Below are positions 57,632-64,000 of a stretch of DNA of 64,000 nt, piece after piece. Origin of the DNA: Calliopum simillimum (Eukaryota; Arthropoda; Insecta; Diptera; Lauxaniidae). Location of the stretch: NCBI GenBank assembly GCA_951812925.1, contig OX638370.1, forward strand, positions 7,216,001-7,280,000. The letters are read 5' to 3'. The notes below the pieces were generated by a model. It saw only the letters and a program-made list of their open reading frames with translations, had not been told where the DNA came from and did not search any database. Numbering within the stretch: position 1 is the stretch's first letter; the number at the start of each line of letters is the position of its first letter. Position numbers and translations under genes: made by a program.

Positions 57632-58581
57632 CGGTGCTCTTGAACAGTCGATAGGTTTTTTGGCTATGTGGAGAAAATCTGTGAATGGGGTTTCATTTGT
57701 ATTAGTTTAGTGGTCTGAAAAATGCAAACCCCGAAATCGTAGCTGATCATCCCCGCGAAATATCGCAAAAATACATGTCCCATATAAAATAAAAAAAATT
57801 CAACGCAACAAACAAACATTAAAATAGTTATTTCTAATGTATTTTGCAATGCTGAATTCGAATCTAGCCTTAAAATTGCTGTATCTTATACGGTTTTTGA
57901 GATATCTTAGCCTAAACAAGGAAAAAAAGCTGACGCCATGTTTTATTGTTGTGTTTTGGAGCTATATGACAGGACGTATATCCGTAAATTCTGATGCAGA
58001 AATGGAAAACTTTGATCAATCTTATAAACCTAATTCAAATAATGTCGATATCTTTATTTTTCTCGGAGAAATCCTAACCTAAAAAGTTAAAAAAGTGCAA
58101 AAAACGTGTTTTGTCCTTATTTCAGTCTACGATATTTCAGAGAAAAATTAAGCTATTGACATAATTTAAATGCGGTTTTAAAGAAAAAGATTGTTACTTT
58201 TAGATAATGTATCGAATTTTGCGTATGAATGTTCTATATTCTAGTTATATAGCTTCAAAATATAGCAAAAACGGTCTTTTTTCCTTGTTTAGGCTAAGAT
58301 ATCTCAAAAACTGTATGAGATATAGCAATTTTAAGGCCGGATTCAGATTCAACATTGCAAAATACATTAAATATAACTATTTTTATATTTGTTTGTTGCG
58401 TTTTTTTTCCGATTTTTTTTTTTTTTTATATGAGATATGTATTTTTGCGATATTTCGCGGGGATGATCAGCTACGATTTCGGGGTTTGCATTTTTCAGAC
58501 CACTAAACTAATACAAATGAAACCCCATTCACAGATTTTCTCCACATAGCAAAAAAACCTATCGACTGTTCAAGAGCACCG
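57632..58581. mobile_element. Foldback element, 0.95 kb, about 300-bp arms
   Basis: CGGTGCTCTTGAACAGTCGA on the left is exactly inverted at the right end (58562-58581). The arms share CTATGTGGAGAAAATCTGTG, GCAAACCCCGAAATCGTAGC and AGATATCTTAGCCTAAACAA. The spacer is about 58000-58250. Frames on the two strands are mirror shadows of the arms. Confidence 0.85.
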
Positions 58582-59789
58582 TGTCCATGGGTCATCAACA
58601 AAATAACATTAAATGAAAAGTAGTTTATGGTTGAACTACTTAATTAGTTCAAGGGCTGCACTAGCGCTGATCCAAAAAATTATTTTTAAAATATGAAAAC
58701 CTGTCAAATTTTTGGTCAATTCCTTCTGTTTTCTGTCAATGCAACATATTAAACATCATATTTCCATCATTATTAAAAGTTGTTCCGTTCGATTCAACTG
58801 GCAAAGTTGTAAATTTCAACGAATAGTGTCGGGAATTTTTTTTCTATTTGATATTACCTAAAAAAGGATAAAATAGTCATAAAAATGTTAATACCTACCT
58901 TCAGTCGACCACCAGGTGAAAATATAACCGAAATGTGCTGATGATATAGAAGAAAACATCGGGGTTTCTTCTTCTACTAAACTTTTAATGGTTCTTGAGC
59001 TGTTATATCACTCATGAGATGGTCTTGGATGAAATAATCACTTGCGTTACCTGTCTGCAGTACTTTAAGGCAGGTCGAACTGGAGCAATTTCGTTCCCAA
59101 GTGGCAAGTGGTCCTGAGGGACCCCTTCCTATTTATTTTATATTTTTTCTCAATCACTTAAATTTTTATTGAAAATAGAAATGTTTCTACCCAAGAAAAA
59201 ATTATTCACTAAAATTTTGGTATTAAAACTATTTCTAAATTACTTGGAAAAAAATTTTTTGGAGAGAAGAATTTTTTTGAGGTTTTATTCTGACTTGGTA
59301 GACACAACTGATAACGAAAGCAAAACTATGCATCAGAACGTATTTTCCTGGGTTTACCATGACACAAAAAGCATAACCATGGAAACCCATGTCGGTTTTC
59401 AGCAATTATTATATGTATTATCCAAGGAGCAGAAGTGAAATTATTGAACAGGTCCTCATACCAATTAGATTATTTTTGAATCTTTTTATAAATTTTTTAA
59501 CTTTTCAACTTTTTTTTCGACTTTTTTAACATTTTTCGATATTCCCAACGTTTTATAGTTTTTTTTTCTAGTAACTACTACATATCAAATTTTTCAACAT
59601 TTTCGCCCTTTTTCTCCGTTTTTGATATACTCAATTTTTCTTTTTCAGTTTTTCTTAATTGTTTTAAAACTTTCCGACCAATTCAACCTTTTCGACAGTT
59701 TTCAATAATTTTCGATTTTTCAACCATTCTGGGATTACCTTCTTTAAGTTAGTCCGTGAGGGTTCGTCGCTATTGAATTAAAGCACAAT
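58582..59789. other. AT-rich non-coding DNA
   Basis: About 59490-59720 is rich in TTTTTCGACTTTTTT and AACATTTTTCG words, a diffuse reverse-strand likeness to the 6355-7445 array. The plus-strand frame 59169-59438 has no motif. Confidence 0.45.
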
Positions 59790-59917
59790 GAGGAGATTCC
59801 TGAAAACGTAAAAAAGCCTCGTAAACTCGTAAAAGTTGTCAAAATCAATACAAAATTTGACAGTTTTACGAGTTTACGAGGTTTTCGAGGCTTTTACACG
59901 TTTTCAGGAATCGCCTT
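59790..59917. mobile_element. Small palindromic element (about 128 bp), copy 2
   Basis: AGATTCCTGAAAACGT, AAAGCCTCGTAAACTCGTAA and TTGTCAAA are inverted as TTTGACAGTTTTACGAGTTT, ACGAGG and ACACGTTTTCAGGAATC. A 10-bp insert (TTTTCGAGGC-like) is present only on the right arm. Same family as 17571-17709. Confidence 0.85.
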
Positions 59918-61207
59918 AATAATTTTTGAAGATTTTAGCTGCCACGTTGAAAGGGTTAGTACGTATAATGAAACATTTTCACTAGTTACATACATATTTT
60001 CATAATTTTTGTTTACCAGTGTACTCAGTGCCAGATTGCAAAATGGCAAAACTGGATCATCTTGTTTCGTAAACCTCACGAATAGAACAATTGTCTCCTG
60101 ATTTAGAATCTAAGTAAGTAAGTAACTAAGTATGTAAGTACTGAATATTAATTGAGTTGTTTTTATTTTAATTACACTTTATACAAGTTTCTTAGAATTG
60201 CATTTAAGCTTCGTCTCAAACATTTCAATTAAAAGTGTGACAGTTCTCAAGGTATTCCTCTTTAAAATAATTGAGTTAAACATTTTTTACAAAATCTTTT
60301 TGGCGCAATTTAAATTAAACTTCAACAAATTAGGTTACATTGAAATTCCTACGAATAAATAGAGAACTTTATCTAAAATTACATCAAAATGCGAGAGTGA
60401 AAGAATTTAATTTAATGTTTTAATCAGCCAAAAGTATCTAAAGAATGTCACTTATCTACTTAATTAAATCAAAAATAAGAAAAAAATCTATAAATTCTGT
60501 ATTGCATTTTACAGAATTTAGTTAAGTGATAGTGAGATGGGACAAGTGATACTTAAAAAAAATAAAATATTTAAAAATGACAGCTTCTACCATATATGTA
60601 CATAAGTAGGTTTGTCGATATTATGTCATATTAAATAAATTCCATAATATCTTATAACTATCTAATAAGGATTGAGTAATGTGCCTTATGCATAGATAAA
60701 ATCAAACACAAACAGAATTTAGATTAAAATCAAGTTAACTTTAAAATCCACTCCACCCAAACCACGCGCCACATTTGGCAGGACAAAAAAAGAAAGATTT
60801 TTCTAAAGTTGTTATATCTCTGACGTTTTTTTTATATTTATCCACAAGTAGTTAAGATTTTTCGTAAGATACAACAAAAAAAGTATTGTGAACAATTATA
60901 AATACAACAACAATTGAATGTATGAATAAATGTTGGCTTTTGTCTTACACAGCTGGGTCTACAAAATGCTTAACACATTTTAGCCAATTTCATAAATCAG
61001 TTGAAATTTTTCATTATATTTAGATCTACTTAAGGACTTAGTAAAGACTTTCACAAAAAAAAAAAAAAATTTATAAAAAATAAAAAAATTGAGTTTAAGT
61101 ATCATGAAAGTCTTTACACCCTGATTGAACATTTTTGTACGAATTTACGACCAACTTAAAAAACTGGCTCCTTCAAAACTATATGAGTATTTCCACAGAA
61201 AGGTACG
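59918..61207. other. AT-rich non-coding DNA
   Basis: A short AAGTAAGTAAGTAACTAAGT run lies near 60115, and A-runs near 61058. No gene seen. Confidence 0.5.
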
Positions 61208-61284
61208 CCGCACAGTGGTCTGGAATGCTGTTCTAGCTGGTCATAACTCTTTCCTGGTTATTTTTATAAAAAAAAATATCAGCT

Positions 61285-61640
61285 TTTATGTTTTGGGGGT
61301 CGCTGACTTTAAATCTGAAAACGATTTTTTAAAAATCAAAATGGCGGATCCAAAATGGCGGACAATTTTCTAAAAAATTGATTATATCATGACAAAATTG
61401 TGGCTAAAGAGGTTTTTGAGATAGCTAACTTTGAATTTGGTATTATCTTTTTTGTAAACAAAATGGCGGATCCAAAATGGCGGACAATTTTCTAAAAAAT
61501 TGATTATATCACGAAAAAATTGTGGCTAAATTGGTTTTTGAGGTCGCTGATTACAAATTCGGTATCATCTTTTTTGTAAACAAAATGGCGGATCCAAAAG
61601 GGCGGACAATTTTCTAAAAAATTGATTATATCACAACAAA
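61285..61640. repeat. 121-bp tandem repeat, three units, with AAAATGGCGG pairs
   Basis: ATGGCGGATCCAAAATGGCG starts at about 61341, 61463 and 61585. Each unit continues GACAATTTTCTAAAAAATTG and ATTATATCA. The last unit has one GGGCGG substitution. Confidence 0.9.
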
Positions 61641-61644
61641 ATTT

Positions 61645-62195
61645 TGGCCTATATAGGAGGTGGGTTTGTCATTGATTTGATCACGGCCATTTTCACCAAA
61701 TGACTTAATGGTACCTATACTAACTCAGATATTAAATATTATTTTGTACTTGAAGCAATTACGAAGTTATAGCGATTTTAAATTTTTGGTTATATAGGAG
61801 GAGGGCGTGTCCTTGACCCGAACACGCCCATTTTCAACAAATAAATAAATAGATGCTCCTTGACCCGATAATGCCCATTTTCACCAAGTGACTTAACGCT
61901 ATCAATACTTACTCAGATATTAAATATTATTGTTGTACCTTAAGCATTTACGAAGTTATGGCGATTCGAAATTTTTGGTTATATGGGAGGTGGGCGTGTT
62001 CTTGACCCGATCACGTTCAATTTCACGAAGTGACCTAATGCTATCTATACTAACTCAGATATTTAATATTATTTTGTACTTGAAACATTTACGAAGTTAT
62101 AGGGATTTTAAATTTTTGGTTATATAGGAGGTGGGCGTGTCCTTGACCCGAACACGCCCATTTTCAACAAATAAATAAATAGATGCTGCTAATAC
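61645..62195. repeat. About 150-bp tandem repeat, four units, GGAGGTGGGCGTG type
   Basis: GGTTATATAGGAGGTGGGCG-like words near 61650, 61790, 61976 and 62118 are each followed by CTTGACCCGA and CACGCCCATTTT, then CTAACTCAGATATTAAATAT. One unit carries an extra AACAAATAAATAAATAGATG segment that recurs in the last. Confidence 0.85.
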
Positions 62196-63520
62196 TATAT
62201 CAGAAATCTAGTTTTATTGTTTTACTTCAAACACTTTGGTTATTATTAGTTTTACGAAACTGGAGCGTTGCAAGAATAAAGAAAAGTCGCTGAAGAAAAA
62301 CTCATCGTAGTCCATGAAGGGAAGTGATGGGGGAGTCAGGTAAATACGTAGAACCTTCAGAGAACCTCATATTATACACTTAAATGATCTAGCCGTTGCA
62401 ACTCCATAAAACATTTTAGTTACAGTCCACAGAGTACCAAATTCGTAAATTCAAACAAAACTAACATCTAAGTGCGCAAGTCTTCAGAAAATATCCTCAC
62501 TATAAGTTTCAGAAGGTAAGATTATTTAGTTTTAAAGATACACTCATTTAAATTTTCACATATTTTAAAAGATTTTTGTAAAAAATTACCATTTTCTAAA
62601 TTCATCAAGTTTAAGACGCGAAAACGCAAAAATGGTATTATTTCTTGGTATTCTGGTACTTGAAATATGTTGTCTAGATATTTAACTTTAAATTTGTCCA
62701 AAAAAAATATTACTTTTAATACAAAAATTTTCGGAGTTATGACCGGCTAGCGCTCTATTATAGACCACTGGGCGCCGTGAGCCAAAACTATAAATCATCA
62801 TATCTCTGAAACTATTTAACGTACATGGATGAGATTTAGTACATGTGTACAGAGCGCTGGAACAAATAAGGTTTACTGGAAAAATGGGCGATGCCATGAC
62901 CCAAAAAAATATTCATAATTTTTTGAGATTTAGTACACATGTTAAATGGATCGGAACTGACATCCTTTTGGAAAAATTGTTGTTGCCACCACTTCACAAG
63001 ATATAGTGGAATAAAAATGCCCCATGCGACAGTGATTAAAATTTGACTAAAATAAGAATAAATAATTTTTGGGTAAAATCAAAACCAATTTTAAGAGACA
63101 TCAATGCACAACATTCGTATATTAGTCACATTGAAATATTGACTCAGGTTTCTCTGAAATCGTCTTTTGAATTGTTGGCCGCGAAACCATTTCTATTTTT
63201 GTCCCGTGCGACTGCCTTGGTTTTTTGCAATTTTGAAAATGAAAAAATGCCCAAAAACAAACTTAGCACAAAATATAGGTCTTACTAAGAGCTATAAGTT
63301 AAGCCATTTGTCAAAATAAAAATCCGTTTAGTATTGAACTTTTTTTAACTTCAAATGTGTTCGACGGTCACGTGCGACACCATGGAAAAGCCCATGTAAA
63401 TAGAGAAAAAACATGTTAGTACTTCTGACCCAGAAGAGATTGTCTTTGAATTATTTTCTTAGCTGAGAAATAATATTTGTTATAGGTTTGGGAAGTATTA
63501 AATGTATTAACGGGTATCAC
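62196..63520. other. AT-rich DNA, end of the 61208 element and spacer
   Basis: After the right end at 62778, GAGATTTAGTACATGTG occurs twice (about 62831 and 62925), which suggests more old repeat. The plus-strand frame 63043-63288 has no motif. Confidence 0.45.
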
Positions 63521-63592
63521 GGGCCGTTAGCTCTGCTGGTTAGAGCATTGTCTAAAAGAAAGGGAGTCGTGGGTTCGATTCTACTTAAGTAC
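63521..63592 (+). repeat. tRNA-like sequence (isoleucine-type head), probably pseudogene or SINE
   Basis: GGGCCGTTAGCTCTGCTGGT then TAGAGCA resembles the acceptor/D-arm of an isoleucine-type tRNA, and GTGGGTTCGATTC gives box B at normal spacing. The anticodon stem does not pair and the 3' side ACTTAAGTAC cannot pair with GGGCCG, so it is not a functional tRNA. Confidence 0.6.
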
Positions 63593-64000
63593 AAAATATT
63601 TTTTTTTCTTCTTCTTAAACTGTCACGGCCGAATTACGGCCATCAGACAAACTCCAATTTTATACAATATAAATATTAAGCACAATCAAATTCCTAAATG
63701 AACAAAACATTTAATTTGGCTCATAATGGGTTAAAATCATTAAAAATGATCAACTAACAACTTTTCATTTGATTAAAAAAACATAATCTTTTTATAATTT
63801 TAAGTGACATTTAATATTGCTACATTTGTTGCAGTATCACTAGTGCTGACTGCAGCAAATGTTGCAAACAATTGGTTAGCAACACAATTGAACTTAACAA
63901 TCGCAGTTGTCGCCACTTTGGCTGCATTGAACTGATATTTTTCATGAATTTTTTATTTATTTTTTTTTTTTCTCTAAATTTTATAGTCCCGTGCTTGCGT
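63593..64000. other. AT-rich non-coding DNA to the window end
   Basis: A T/C-rich tract follows the tRNA-like sequence, as in some SINE tails. Nothing else recognised. Confidence 0.45.

Larger units (their letters stand above)
61208..62778. mobile_element. 1.57-kb inverted-end element holding two tandem arrays
   Basis: Left end GCCGCACAGTGGTCTGGAAT through GGTCATAACTC (61208-61251) is inverted at 62735-62778 (GAGTTATGACCGGCTAGCGC through AGACCACTGGGCGCC). CAGTGG ends recall hAT-type elements, but no 8-bp target duplication is certain. No transposase is present. Confidence 0.65.

Noticed and set aside
57664..58549. Matching frames at 57664-57849 (minus) and 58355-58549 (plus) as a duplicated gene
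   Set aside because: They are the two arms of a foldback element; the shared peptide simply reflects the inverted repeat.
63521..63592. A functional tRNA gene
   Set aside because: Boxes A and B are present but the acceptor and anticodon stems do not pair.

Overview
The window looks like AT-rich, repeat-dominated nuclear DNA of an insect, most likely a brachyceran fly. The reasons are the intronless mitochondrial glutamate-carrier reading frame of dipteran type, CAA/CAG runs, many short inverted-repeat elements, and fragments of CR1/Jockey-group, RTE-like, mariner and pogo elements. The species cannot be fixed from sequence alone; a tephritid fly is a guess. There is no sign of prokaryotic operons, CRISPR arrays or rRNA.

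Only one intact protein gene is supported: a mitochondrial glutamate carrier (SLC25 family) at 24443-25387 on the + strand, with a polyadenylation signal at 25437. Directly downstream lies a direct duplication of its 3' end: a frameshifted exon-like copy at 25711-25912 and the beginning of a third copy near 26190. Every other protein-like stretch is a relic of a mobile element: a 5'-truncated, frameshifted non-LTR reverse transcriptase (8371-9688), the C-terminal tail of a second LINE type on the minus strand (about 17825-17997, with a poorer copy at 30631-30720), a pogo/Tigger-type transposase C-terminus (12736-12990), and a broken mariner transposase N-terminus (46286-46673) inside an element with inverted ends of about 150 bp.

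The rest is a mosaic of inverted-repeat (foldback/MITE-like) elements and tandem arrays. Layout: 1-780 satellite-like repeats; 3.6-5.9 kb tRNA-like module and microsatellites; 6.3-7.4 kb GAAAAAT-rich degenerate array; 8.4-9.9 kb LINE; 13.6-16.7 kb inverted-repeat elements carrying tRNA-like cores, with a perfect 169-bp direct repeat; 17.1-18.6 kb MITEs and a LINE tail; 20.8-22.7 kb inverted 120-bp arrays with a foldback insertion; 23.1-24.0 kb foldback; 24.4-26.2 kb carrier gene and its degraded duplicates; 27.8-29.6 kb 124-bp array, hairpin and MITE; 30.8-31.1 kb hexanucleotide array; 33.7-34.7 kb ACATCC minisatellite and a 77-bp TTAA-ended hairpin; 36.9-37.3, 40.5-41.3 and 44.1-44.3 kb inverted-repeat elements; 46.1-48.9 kb mariner derivative, TTAA-ended element and a GCCGATAC array; 50.3-54.2 kb a large four-arm palindrome; 54.6-57.0 kb a second copy of the 20.8-22.7 kb locus carrying different insertions; 57.6-58.6 kb foldback; 59.8 kb small palindrome; 61.2-62.8 kb element with nested arrays; 63.5 kb tRNA-like sequence.

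The most informative observations are (i) the four-arm palindrome whose junctions all carry AAT, (ii) a shared inverted-repeat scaffold that carries unrelated tRNA-like modules, (iii) two paralogous loci that act as mutual empty sites and so define element boundaries, and (iv) a 1.77-kb element with five same-strand copies of GTTGGGAACGTTAC-type motifs. All boundaries and identities were read by eye and are approximate unless stated.
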